Origin: Apricaphanius iberus
Lineage: Eukaryota; Chordata; Actinopteri; Cyprinodontiformes; Aphaniidae
Direction of reading: 5' to 3'
Assembly (NCBI GenBank): GCA_028564705.1
Contig: JAPXFQ010002814.1
Span: 2,108,001 to 2,172,000, forward strand
DNA: 64,000 nucleotides
In this document: in pieces, positions 50,701-61,024 of the stretch
Layout of the letters: the number at the start of each line of letters is the position of its first letter
How positions within the stretch are numbered: the stretch's first letter is position 1
Translations under genes and position numbers: made by a program
Notes under the pieces: model-generated
What the model saw: only the letters and a program-made list of their open reading frames with translations
What the model was told of the DNA's origin: nothing
The model's database searches: none

Positions 50701-53700
50701 ACTATTGTAAATGTAACAAAAGAGCCACAAACTGCAGCTGCAGAAAAAACCGAAACATTTGCAAAAAACGAAAAATCAACGTACAGTGAATCAGTGTCTG
50801 ATCAGAATGGAAGTGTAACAAATACATTGCATGTATTGACAGAAAACATACAAAATGAAGACAAACCAAAGAAAAAAAACCCGGAGATTTCAGCTCAGAA
50901 AAGCATCACGTGGCAATGACCCAAATCTGTTGTTTGGCAACTCCCAATAAACACAAAAAAACAAACTACTGTTGTCAAAATCAATCAAGACAGCATAAAT
51001 ATTGGTTCGTTCTCCACACTGAAATGAAAATACTGTAGACTCTTTGGAAACAGCAAGAAGTGCAACAACAACAAACTAATGTATTTATTCTACCAACAAC
51101 TATTAATCAGACATCTACCAACAAACACCAAAACAATCTACAAAAAGTAAAGGAAAGCTCACAGAAACCACAGACACACTGGCAAAGTCACTTATGTCAG
51201 CAACACTCACACCATCAAGAACTAGTCCATCTACAACCAAAACTCAACCATCCGCCACAAATGGTACATCTACACAGGCGCTGAAGTCCAAAGCCTCAAC
51301 AACAACACAAAAGACAAATTCAACAACAATTCTAGGAAGAGAAGAAAGTGGACCAGTGTCTATGTCACCTTCATCTGTGACTCCTAAAAAGAGAACCAGT
51401 GCACAGTCATCCAATCGGTCTGTAACAACAAGTTTCCCCAAATCTTTAGACACCCTTCCACCACCAACTGAGAAAGAAAAAGGAACGACCACGTTACAAA
51501 ACATTACTGGACAAATTATGTTCAATCTGACGGCAACATCGCTAACTGGAGCTGCAGACAAAACAAAAAAACTAAAAACAGAATTTAAGACTGGATCATT
51601 TTCAATACAACAACCAACAACTTCAAAACCTACCTCTGGATCAGCAACAGTTCAAGGAACAACACATGGTAGACCAGTGACTATGTCAAAAGGACAAACG
51701 GTAGGGTCTGGGACAACACTGCAAACTGCAACACAAACACAATCTAACCTATCCAAAACTCAGATTCCAATCTCTAACACAGATCAAAGGACAACAAAGA
51801 TGTTGGAGTCCATGACCATGTCGAATCAGACTTTTTCCACATTTGACAAAGGACAAAAGGATTCTATTCCACCAACAGCTGTCAATCAAATATCTACCAC
51901 AACTGCAAAACAATCTGCTGGATCTACAACAACTCAAGAAAACATAGACTCTGGGTCAGTCTCTGTGTCAGCAACACTCACAGCAGACAGTGCAGAGTCT
52001 GGGGTAACAGCAATCACTGGTATACAGTCAAAATCTAGTCTATCTACGGGCAAAACTAAAACTTGTATCACAGATCATACATCTACACAAATGGAGGAGT
52101 CCAGTTCAACAGCTTCAATGACAATGTCACTTTCATCTGTGACTTCTAAAACAGGAGCAAATGGACAGTCAACACTATTCTCTCCATTTGTATCAAGTTC
52201 ACTAAAAAGTACTGTGATACCAGCGACTACAAATAAAGAGACAGAAAAAACAGAGTTATCACAGATTAAAGCAGAAACTACACTAAATGTAACAATGTTG
52301 CAAAGGTCAGCTAAAGAAACAAGCATAATACATGTAACAACTAAATCAAACACTCAGATTGAGGTGGCATCATATGCAACAACCAAATTACAGGCACCAA
52401 CAACATCTGGAGAATTTACATCAAAACAACCTGCTGAATCAGCAACAACTAAAAGACACACATATAGTGGATCAGCCTCTGTGCCAACAACATTCAAAAC
52501 ACAAACTACAAAGGCTGGTGAAACTGATCAATCTGCAACACAATCCATTCCATCTAAAATATCTCATAAAACCACTACTCAAACATCTCCCAGAGATTAT
52601 ACATCAACAACAATGGTGGAGTCCATGACACCAGTTACCACAACAATTGCACATCCATCTGTGACTCCAGAAGCAACAATGGCAAAAGCAATACATGTAC
52701 TTCCATCTGTATCAACAGGATTCAAAGGACAACCAACCAAATCATCTGCAGCAACAGAGTTATCCTTTAAAGCAAATCAAACTGCAGACTGACTTACAAT
52801 AATGTCAGTGGTTTACAAACCGGTGTTCCTTACTAAATTCAACAAAAATCAAAACACAAAGTTAACAACTCAATCATGGAGCCACTAAAACATCATCATC
52901 TGTAGTGACAAATGACCAAGATTGCTCTGTCAACCAACGATTCATAACCAAAACTGCTGCCGGTTCAATGCAAAAAGTTCAACAAACTCACAAGCGGATC
53001 CAAATATAGGCAACGCAACAGCCACTTATCAAGTACAGATCATACATCTACACAACAGTGAGTCAACAACACGGCTTCAATTGACAATGTCATATATATA
53101 TAGTGAGTTTCTAAAACAGGATTAACGTGTACAGTCCGGGCACAATCTCCTCCAACTGTATCCAGATCACTAACAGACACTGGGTTACCACAAACTACCA
53201 AAGAAAGCACAGAAAATACGGAGCTACCAACAATTTCAAGAGAAACTACACCAATGGAGACACTAAAATCATCATCATCTTTAATGACCAATTCGGAGAC
53301 AACAACACCACATCCGACGGCTATGCAACAGTCCAAAACTGCAGAGCTATTCGTAGGTTTGACAACAACTCAGGCAACACACAGGGGTTCAGCCTCTCTG
53401 TCAACAACACTTACAGCCAAAAGTACAGACAGTTCAGTGCAAAGGTCAACAAACTCACAAGTAGTTCCAACTACAGGCAACACTCGTCAATCAACTACAT
53501 ATAATTCATCCACACAGATGTTGGAGTCCATGGCAACGCCATCACCTTTATTTGCTACAAAAGGAACACCAGGAAGAGCAAGATCTATAGACCCATCTGC
53601 AACACAATTCACAACAGACACTGCAGACCTATCAACAAAGTATCAAGAAAAAACCCCAACACTTTTACAAACAACCTCAAAGGAAACTATTCTAAATGTA

Positions 53701-54752
53701 ACAAAAGAGACACAAACTGCAGCTGCAGAAACAACCAAAGGACCTTCATCACCAGAATTTGACACCAATAAAAGTACAAATACAGGTTCCACAGCACTTC
53801 AAGGAACAACAAACAGTGGATCACTTTCTCTAAAAAGCCTGTCAACACTTTACACTGGAACACAAATACAACCTAGTTCTACAACTAAAGTTTTCTCAAT
53901 GACAACAGCTACAGACTATCCCATCGTATCAAAAACTGCACAATTATCACCCACAGCTTTATCACAAAGCACTGGATTACCGAACCCCACCCCAACAACA
54001 CCAACACCAGGTGTAGAGGAGACTCCACAAACACATGAGGCATCCACAAGAACTACAGTGAATCGAGCTGACACCACAGCATCTTTGCTTACATCTCTTC
54101 AAGAAACAACTCAAACAGGTGTGCGCACAATTACTCTGGAGAAGAATCTGAAGTCTGTAACAGGTACGTTAGGATGCAAACATATTTCTACCGCAGATCG
54201 AAATTATACCATAATTATAGTAAGAGATTAATACCAGTGATTTGTTTTTTAATTTCTGCTTTTGCAGCAACAGGAACATCAGATCAACACTCATCATCCT
54301 CACAAGGTTTAGAATCTTCCAGCACAGAACAGCCAAGTTCACAACCTGAAAGTGTCTCATTTGTTCCAGTTACATCAATATCTAGCACTACAAGAAACAC
54401 TTCATCTTCAACCCCAGGCCTGGGCTCATCCCCGTTCACAACAGAAGAAACAAATTCAAGCAGCACTTCCCATCAGGTTTATGGGTCCACAAATATGGAG
54501 AAAACAAAATCATCAGAAGTTGAGAATGAAGGCACAGAGACAACAGACTCCAGTGTGAATGCATACTCAGCTAACCTTGGAGAAGCCAATACAACACAAC
54601 TGCAATATAATGCAAGTACTTTGCCTGGTTCTCAAAACAGGACGGTGTTTTTCAAATCAAGTCCAAGGGTTGTTGTTCTGAAGCCTTTGATTTTTGATTT
54701 TCCAGTTGTGAAGCGCATCACACTTTTATCAAATGATACAGATAAAAGTTGA
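44740..54752 (+). CDS. Giant secreted mucin-like protein, three coding exons
   Basis: Exons 44,740-44,773, 45,545-54,163 and 54,268-54,752 join in phase 1 at both introns, giving about 3,045 codons as assembled. The N-terminus MNGGFLVNLLAAIYLTHI is a short hydrophobic signal sequence. The rest is a Ser/Thr-rich, mostly Cys-poor chain with many N-glycosylation sequons, the hallmark of a mucin PTS domain. Residues after about 540 belong to a 977-residue tandem unit present twice plus a partial third copy. No SEA, von Willebrand, trefoil, cystine-knot or membrane segment is visible; the C-terminus is VVKRITLLSNDTDKS. It is probably secreted into mucus. Two indel islands shift the frame between 50,849 and 53,145, most likely assembly error. 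The class is clear; the specific family name is not. Confidence 0.8.
44977..45075 (+). repeat. tRNA-like dispersed repeat head
   Basis: GACTGAGTTGGTAGCACTGC and GGTTTGAATCCTGG resemble tRNA A and B boxes. The following TTCATGGAGTTTGCATGTTC is the start of the repeat whose second half is at 23,405-23,640. It is a SINE-like fragment in intron 1 of mucin gene 1 and does not look like a functional tRNA. Confidence 0.6.
45399..45419. repeat. (TA)n microsatellite in intron 1
   Basis: About ten TA units, ending at GCGCAC. Likely length-polymorphic. Confidence 0.9.
45545..54163 (+). CDS. Mucin gene 1, central 8.6-kb exon
   Basis: The exon begins CTATATACCTGAC after CCCTTCTACACAG and ends ...GTAACAG before GTACGT. 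The first 525 or so codons are unique Ser/Thr-rich sequence. From about 47,122 to 53,733 it is tandem repeat, and then unique PTS sequence follows (GLPNPTPTTPTPGVEETPQT near 53,980). The reading frame is clean in 45,545-50,848, 51,194-52,786 and 53,150-54,163. It breaks only in the two short indel islands, where stops appear at 50,917 and 52,790. Its length (8,619 nt) is a multiple of three, so the frame at both splice sites is consistent. Confidence 0.8.
50849..51193 (+). other. Indel island 1 (probable assembly error)
   Basis: Compared with the matching part of copy 1 (47,918-48,225), this stretch carries many one- to few-base insertions and some losses, 37 bp longer overall. Bases on both sides match copy 1 without length change. 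It shifts the mucin frame by one and creates the stop at 50,917-50,919. Confidence 0.75.
52787..53145 (+). other. Indel island 2 (probable assembly error)
   Basis: Compared with 49,820-50,160 this stretch is about 17 bp longer, with many scattered small indels and a TATATATATA run where the parallel copy has coding sequence. A stop arises at 52,790-52,792. The original mucin frame is restored after it. Confidence 0.75.
54268..54752 (+). CDS. Mucin gene 1, last coding exon
   Basis: It starts after TTTCTGCTTTTGCAG, joins in phase 1 (Ala codon), and encodes about 160 residues. The first part is Ser/Thr-rich (SSSSQGLESSSTEQPSSQPE). A less repetitive end follows with a hydrophobic patch, VVVLKPLIFDFPVV, then the stop TGA at 54,750. 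The patch is too short and too charged around its edges to be a convincing membrane anchor. Confidence 0.65.
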
Positions 54753-55164
54753 CAGAATATCATAAATACCTAATTAAGTCTGTTAATGGTAAAAGATGAA
54801 AAAAGCATGGTAAAATACTTGTCCAAACAAGTCATATGTTGACTTAGAGTGGCTTTTAAGTTCCCTCAAGTCCCAGACTGGCGTGTAATGGTCAATAGAA
54901 AATGTTCAATGCAAAAAATGTTTATACTGTAAACAAATCCAACTGTGCTTCCCATATTTGAAGAAGGCAGGTTTGATTGACTGTTGTTGTTTCTCTGTTT
55001 GTTACAGTTACGTCCTCATGTGTGCCAATGCTCATGCAAAAAGTGAGATTGTAACATTGTAACCGAATGTAACATTTTTACAAATTCTCCTATGTAATCA
55101 CTATACATATACAATCATTGCAATGCCAGTGTTGATATTAATAATATGCTAAAGAGTAGTTTGG

Positions 55165-55170
55165 AATAAA
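55165..55170 (+). terminator. Polyadenylation signal of mucin gene 1
   Basis: A canonical AATAAA 413 bp after the mucin stop codon and before the LINE fragment. It is the first good candidate for transcript end. Confidence 0.5.
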
Positions 55171-55419
55171 ATATTTGTTAGACATTATTTTCAGTTATGA
55201 AGGTAGACTTTGCATCCTAATGAGACATTCAGCCTGTGATAATGTTGACATGGATGATACTACCCAATTTACTCTTTGTCTTTGGAAAACTGTAAAATAT
55301 ATTTGATACATGTATGTCTTTATGTAGTGTTTACTCCCTGTGATATGTTGCCTTTCCAAAATATAATCCGATTGTTATTATTGTAAATGCAACTGATGAA
55401 ATTCAATTGATGCAAGTTA

Positions 55420-55748
55420 GGCAAGTTCCAAACATGGAGAAGCAGCTTTCAGTTTCTATGCTCCCCATATCCGGAACAAACTCCCGGATGAATGCAAGTG
55501 CAGTATTTTAAATGTAAAATTTATAAAAGATCTATTTAGACTTGCCTGAGTAACTGAAATGATTTTTTTTTCTATTCTTTTTAATTACTATTATTGTTTG
55601 CAAGCTCATGCTTTTAAATGATTCTTTTTAATCGCTGTTATTGCTTTTTATATTCTTTTTTCCCCATGCTTTTAATAAAATCATCTAAAGCACCTTGAAT
55701 TATGTGTTGAAAGTGTACTGAAGGCTACAAATAAAATTGCCTTGCCTA
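55420..55748 (+). mobile_element. L2/CR1-type LINE 3' end
   Basis: An ORF2 C-terminus and 3' UTR remnant: GTTAGGCAAGTTCCAAACAT, CGGAACAAACTCCCGGATGA, then AAAGCACCTTGAATT and a tail ACAAATAAAATTGCCTTGCC. It is 5'-truncated and coding-dead. Confidence 0.65.
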
Positions 55749-57155
55749 TTTACAAGTTAAATAATACGCTTGCAAACCTTAAAAGCCAACATGTTGAGCT
55801 GTTTCAATTCCAGCATGATCTGAACTCTAAAAGGAAAGTGCAGATGCAAGTTATGTTTGGGTTTACATACTTTGTAACTAAGGGATACATAATCACAAAA
55901 CTAAACTTACTGCCGATGAATGATCCTCCACCATCCTAGCATTTGTTTAGCTACATCAGCAGAGACAGGATCATATTACTCAAAACCGCCAACATCAGAA
56001 GCGCCTCTCCGGTGAAACTTGTGTCAGTGATGTTCTATAGTCAATGGGCTCCAAGCCCACCTCCACGTAAGATCAGGTTCTACTCTGAAAACTCAAAGGC
56101 TGAATTGAAAGCGTAAGAACAGAACTGAAAGCAAAGGAAAAGAGATGCATAAAAACTGTGAAACTGTCTGAAAACACAACATAGCAATTTTATTTTCATT
56201 TATGGAATTTCTTTCTTTGGTTACAGTTTTAAGTTTATAGTTATTCTTTTAATTCAAGTCTACATGATGTTTCTTTATCATGTGTAATTTATTTTGCCCA
56301 AATTAACAGTGTGTATTTTTCAAATTTGCACTCTCCTTTTTTTCATTCATGTTTAACTGATCGTGTTTTGACCATAAAAGCTAGCCTCAATTTAATTACA
56401 AACAGTAAGCAATCAAATGGTTGGGAATTATCTAACATTTCCCTATGATGACGGAAAGAGGTAAGTTCCCTTTTAAATGTTTTATTAAAAATTTCCAATA
56501 CACAATATTTAAATATCTCTATGTAGATGATCGCCTTAAATTTATTGTCTATTTCTAATTAAAAATATTGCCCTCAATGTCCATAATTTTGTGTCATATA
56601 TCATTCTTTCAGTTTTCTTTTGAAGTAGCTACATTCCTCTCATTATCTGATAACCCCATCCTCCATCTGTATCAGACTGAGACATCACTGAGAATCTACA
56701 CACCCTCAATCAGTATTTGGTAAAGAGAAAAACTGTCTTGCAATGCTTCTGAGTAAGAGCGACTCTCCCAAAAAGAAAAAAAAAAAGAACAAAAGAAAAC
56801 ACACCTACACCTACATTCTTCAGACCAAATGAAGCAGATTTCCTGCTTTTGATGTTGGTTTTAGACCTGAATTTTCTCACAGTGGGTTTGATCTGAAGCA
56901 CCTGAGTATGATCAGTGAACCGATAAGATGATGACAGTTGCAGTTTGTTTTACATACCTAATGCAGTTAGACCAGTTTAACTGCTGTTTACATCGTTGCA
57001 TGGATATATTTAAATTTTTCGTAATATTTAAATTTACACACACTGGCACAATATTTTTTGTAATAATTTTAGATTTCAGCACTAATTGGGTGAAAAGCAG
57101 TGTGCCCTTTGGACAGTCCATAAAAAAATATATATATTTGTAAAATTCAGAGGTA
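55749..57155. other. Unrecognised non-coding stretch
   Basis: AT-rich intergenic DNA between the two mucin genes. No supported exon or repeat end. Confidence 0.4.
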
Positions 57156-57159
57156 ACAT

Positions 57160-57262
57160 GTGGTAAATGGCCTGTATTTGTATAGCGCTTTACTTGGTCC
57201 CTACAGACCCGAAAGCGCTTTACACTGCATTCAGTCATTCACCCATTGATTATGCTGGTGTA
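57160..57262 (-). mobile_element. SINE/LINE tail fragment, reverse orientation
   Basis: TGGTAAATGGCCTGTATTTG, TATAGCGCTTTACTTGGTCC and CAGTCATTCACCCATTGATT are the reverse complement of the 3' part of the SINE family seen at 30,907 and 43,983. Confidence 0.65.
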
Positions 57263-57264
57263 GA

Positions 57265-58450
57265 TTGATTACTATCATTTAGGACATATCAATCCCATAA
57301 ATGATAAAATAATATTGAAGCTGTTATCTTAAAGTTCTTGTATAAATGTGGCCCTATACACTCGAGGGCCACACAAATAGCTAAAGAGAGCCGGATTTGT
57401 ATCGCTGGCCTTGATTTTGACGTGTGCTCTAAGCAATTCCAGAATGATGCCCTATGAGTTGTTTTGGTCAGAGGTAACAGATTGCAAAACCAGCTAGGGA
57501 GACGAGTCAAGTCTGCACTCTATGTGTTAGACAGATGAAACCTGAATTAACCCTCCCTCTTTAGTATTTGGTGTCATGCTTTGTTATTATTATTCTTATA
57601 TTTCTAAACTATATTATATTAGCATTATTTAACTCCTCAAAAGGGTCGTCATGCAACGGTGACACAAAGACTGAATCAGGAGTAGGAACATTTTAAAATG
57701 CTCCTTAAATGGAACAATTTTTTGAAGATCACAGGCTTGTAGGCATTGATTCTTCTCCAGAGAAATTTAGAAAGCGCTCTGCCCTGTGCAAATCAGCATC
57801 TACTGGCCCAACTCTGTGATTTTACCTGGTCTAAGACTGTGTGGCTGAGCTGTTGTGATTTGTTGCAAAGGTTCCAAGGTCAGAAGTCAAACCTGGAAAA
57901 GCTGTTTTGAGGACCATGGCCTCTGCATATGGGGGGCCCATTCTACCACTATACCATGCAACTCTGGAATTGAGAGTAATGAAATTATACACCTGGACTC
58001 ATTAAACATGTTGCATCCTATCATGATACCACACTGTATCCATGTCTACTGGCCTGATCTCCTAAATTCATTGACTTGGATGCGAGAAGGGGTATTCTTC
58101 TGTGATATTGTGAATAATCAGTCTGGTAGAGAGGTGAAATTATGTTTCTAAAACTGTTGCAACAATTTTTTATGCTTTCTTTATTGCAAACAAAACAAAT
58201 ATACCTGTTTTACATATCTTTTCCTAGATTCTGTAACTGACAATTTTTTTATGTTACTTATTAACCCCTTGCATACGTTCATAGTTATGTTTTTAATTAC
58301 TTGTTTAGGCCTATCAATTTTAAAATGAATGTTTGTCATTAAACAAATAAACCTTAATCTTCACTGAAGTTTCACCAAAAACATGTATTAACATGCTGAT
58401 GAAGAGAAAATTTGTTTTACAAAAGTTGAAACCACAACAAAAAACAACAA
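57265..58450. other. Unrecognised non-coding stretch
   Basis: No convincing gene. A 98-codon plus frame at 57,855-58,151 has no recognisable domain. Confidence 0.35.
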
Positions 58451-58457
58451 AACGTCA

Positions 58458-58820
58458 GTGCCGCTGATTGGATATATAAAAAAAAAAACTGTGTCAGCGC
58501 TTGGATTTTTTGAAAGATTCTTAACTGAAAGATGTGGCATGACAGAATTGCCTTTAGATTTGTTTTGTCAAGAAAAACAGCTTCTAGACAAACAGACTCT
58601 TTTGCGGCTCATAGAATCAGTAAAAAACTCAGCACGTGAAACACCTGAGCTTTTCAAGCTTGCCAGGCTTGTTGCAAAAAGAAAAACTGGAACAAATTCA
58701 CCAGTTAGTCTTTTGTGTCTTACACATTGTAAGGTTTTCATTGTCTCCATCACTAAGAAAACAGACCTCCAATCACAGAAGCTGCAGCATCTACATAACT
58801 TTGTGAACCACAAAGATTAA
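58458..58820 (+). CDS. Unrecognised 120-codon ORF
   Basis: I do not recognise this frame. It starts with an ATG next to an A-rich stretch and encodes a protein-like, non-repetitive sequence with predicted helix character: LGFFERFLTERCGMTELPLD and then a Leu/Lys-rich segment (LLDKQTLLRLIESVKNSA) and KLARLVAKRK. Composition looks more like real coding than the surrounding frames. It has no signal peptide and no known motif, and a splice context is not evident. It could be a decayed exon, a piece of a transposon protein, or chance. Confidence 0.2.
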   Translation: MPLIGYIKKKTVSALGFFERFLTERCGMTELPLDLFCQEKQLLDKQTLLRLIESVKNSARETPELFKLARLVAKRKTGTNSPVSLLCLTHCKVFIVSITKKTDLQSQKLQHLHNFVNHKD

Positions 58821-60963
58821 GTAAGGCTAAACGATTGTGACTTAAATAAAATAAGAATGTTATTTCCAATGTGGTAGTCAATACTTGAATTTTAAATAGA
58901 AACTGTACCAATAAGGAAAAGAGATAAGGTAGCATGTGGTCTGGCCACTTCAATGGAATGAATAAACAATAAATGCCACTCTGATTGTTCAGATGTTTGT
59001 TTTTTTCTTTTACTTGTCATTTCAACAACCACCCCCCTCCCCACCCACCCCCAGCAAAATTCCTTTCTGGTAATCTTAATATGCAGGTAATATCTAAGGT
59101 CCAACCAGTGTGTTGGATGTAACGAGTTGAATGAGTAGCAGGAGAGTTTGAAAGAAACACTTGAACTTGTATACTGCTTTTGGTAAGTGGCATGCTGTGT
59201 CTATTGTTAACATTAAAGTGATCATAGTTTTTATTGCTTCAGTCTAATGTAGGATGAGCTAATTTATGTAAGGTTAGACATTGTATATTGTTTGCGCATG
59301 ATGCAAAAAAATATTTTTTAGATTTTAATTAAGAAATTTTCTACATCAGTATTGTGCTGCATGTTTGCTTTTTTACATTTCTGAAGCTATTTTCACATGT
59401 TGACCGAAACAGCAAAACTAGACATTTTTGCCGTGCTATCAGATTTGAAATATTAGATCTATTTTTATCATATTGTATTTAGCACATGTATTTAGCATTT
59501 TAAGAGAAAAAAAATAATGGTAAAAGCCTCAATACTGTAACTTGAGCTCAAACATTAATCTCTGCTTTTCTATTTTAAATGTTTGGGAAGTGTAAACGAA
59601 CAAGCATCTCTCTAGCCTAAGGCCATTTCAATTTAACAACATAAAAAACAGTGATATTAATGGAATATGGGAGCAGAAAACTCAGTTTCACACTACATAG
59701 AAACTGCAGAGAAACACAGAGTGCTGACATATAAATATACAACCTGTTGCTCTGAAAGGAAATTGCAAAATACCTTGTCACCAAAAATCCTAAACTAAAC
59801 TCTGGTTTATTAAACAGAATTGTAATGATGACTTTTTTAAATACACATTAATCATTACATTCAAAATAATTCTAAAGCAGTCTTCTAATTATTAGCATAT
59901 TATGATTCAATATGCTGACATCGTAATTAAATTGGCCATATGAATAAAATCATCTCCTGTTTAGTCCGCTTTGATTTGTTAAAGCGCAGGAAATTAATTG
60001 CTAAAAAGAACTAAGGAGCGAAACTTCCAAGGATAAAAAAAGACTTTTAAATATTTTTTTTGATCATGATTATAAAGAATTACACATTAATTATTTTCAT
60101 TACATTAGCCTATGTGATCAAAAGCACTTTAGTACATCTTTACAGTGATTCTTCGACCTTATTGAAAACAATCTAACCCTAAGCCCCGCCATGTTCCCTT
60201 AATAGGTCCATAATTAACACGCCGTTTTTCATTAGTTATTTTTTTTTCAATAGAGACAATGAAGGAGATAATAATAAAAAGAGAAACAGGTTTTAAAAAG
60301 ATTGGAGACAAGAGACAAACATGACACCAGTTTGATTTGGATCATACTCTCGTGGTTCCATATGACTTCCAAGCAATAAATATTTGACTTGCTCATAGTT
60401 TCGGCATGTTTTTTAAAAGAGAGATACATGCAAGATCAGATCTGATTTGTTGAATTCCCAGAATCCTTAATGCTGCTTCAACTGAAACTAAAAAATCAGA
60501 TATAAGTGGAGCATGTGTTCCTTTTATTGTTTCACCATCAACATTTTTCATAATCTGAAGTGGACCTCTGTTCAAAATACTTAATTACCTAAAAAGAATA
60601 TTAAAATAAGTCTTTCATGATTAAATCATTTTTTTGTTTACATTTTCCAAAAACAGAAATATGACCCTTTTATCTTATTTTGATATAAGGAATGAAATTA
60701 TTAAACTATAAAACTAACAACTAACAGATAAAAGAAAATAACGAGCTATGTAGAAAATAAGTTCAGTGGCTTCTGTTTTTGATCAGTTATTTGATTCAAT
60801 TGCATTTGCTCTTAACAAATTACTGATGACTGAATAAAAGATTGATTGATTGATTGGTTGGTTGAGTGAGTAATCGATGAGTACTAAAGTACATTTTTTT
60901 CCCGTGTTTTAGTTGAATCTATATCATTTCATGAGAACACATTTTATGAAAACCTTTTTGCAG
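58821..60963. other. Unrecognised non-coding stretch upstream of mucin gene 2
   Basis: AT-rich, with a short C-rich run at about 59,027-59,054 and a GATTGATTGATTGATTGG run at about 60,840 that looks like a LINE tail. It probably contains the promoter and non-coding first exon of mucin gene 2, which I cannot place. Confidence 0.4.
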
Positions 60964-60981
60964 AATCAAGATTGGAAAAAC

Positions 60982-61024
60982 ATGGCGGTTGGAAAAATAT
61001 TAGGACTGCTGCTAATATTAATGG
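60982..61024 (+). CDS. Mucin gene 2, signal-peptide exon
   Basis: The ATG lies in a good context (A at -3, G at +4). The codons encode MAVGKILGLLLILMG and the exon ends one base into the next codon. An acceptor CCTTTTTGCAG ends at 60,963, only 18 nt before the ATG, implying an upstream non-coding exon as in gene 1. Confidence 0.75.

Larger units (their letters stand above)
47122..53733 (+). repeat. Macro-tandem repeat, 2,931-bp (977-codon) unit
   Basis: Copy 1 is 47,122-50,052, copy 2 is 50,053-53,034 and partial copy 3 is 53,035 to about 53,733. Each starts at TDHTSTQTVESTTTASM. Copies are close to identical at the DNA level outside the indel islands. The interval from ATGTCAGCAACACTC to the AAACTGCAG motif is exactly the same length in copies 1 and 2 (about 1.59 kb). 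Inside each unit are about six older, diverged sub-repeats recognisable by a (T/Y)xxTSTQxxES...MSxxxVTxK signature, spaced roughly 0.3-0.7 kb apart. Confidence 0.9.

Noticed and set aside
50849..53145. Treating mucin gene 1 as a pseudogene
   Set aside because: Damage is limited to two short islands, while about 6 kb of repeat on either side and between stays open. Decay would scatter lesions.
45645..53336. Minus-strand open frames of 76-123 codons inside mucin gene 1
   Set aside because: They are shadows of the A+C-rich plus strand, recur at matching places in each repeat copy, and have no start or splice support.
47122..53733. Reading the tandem structure as several separate mucin genes
   Set aside because: No signal exon, promoter or terminator lies between copies. 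The breaks are explained by indel islands and the splice phases at both exon ends agree.
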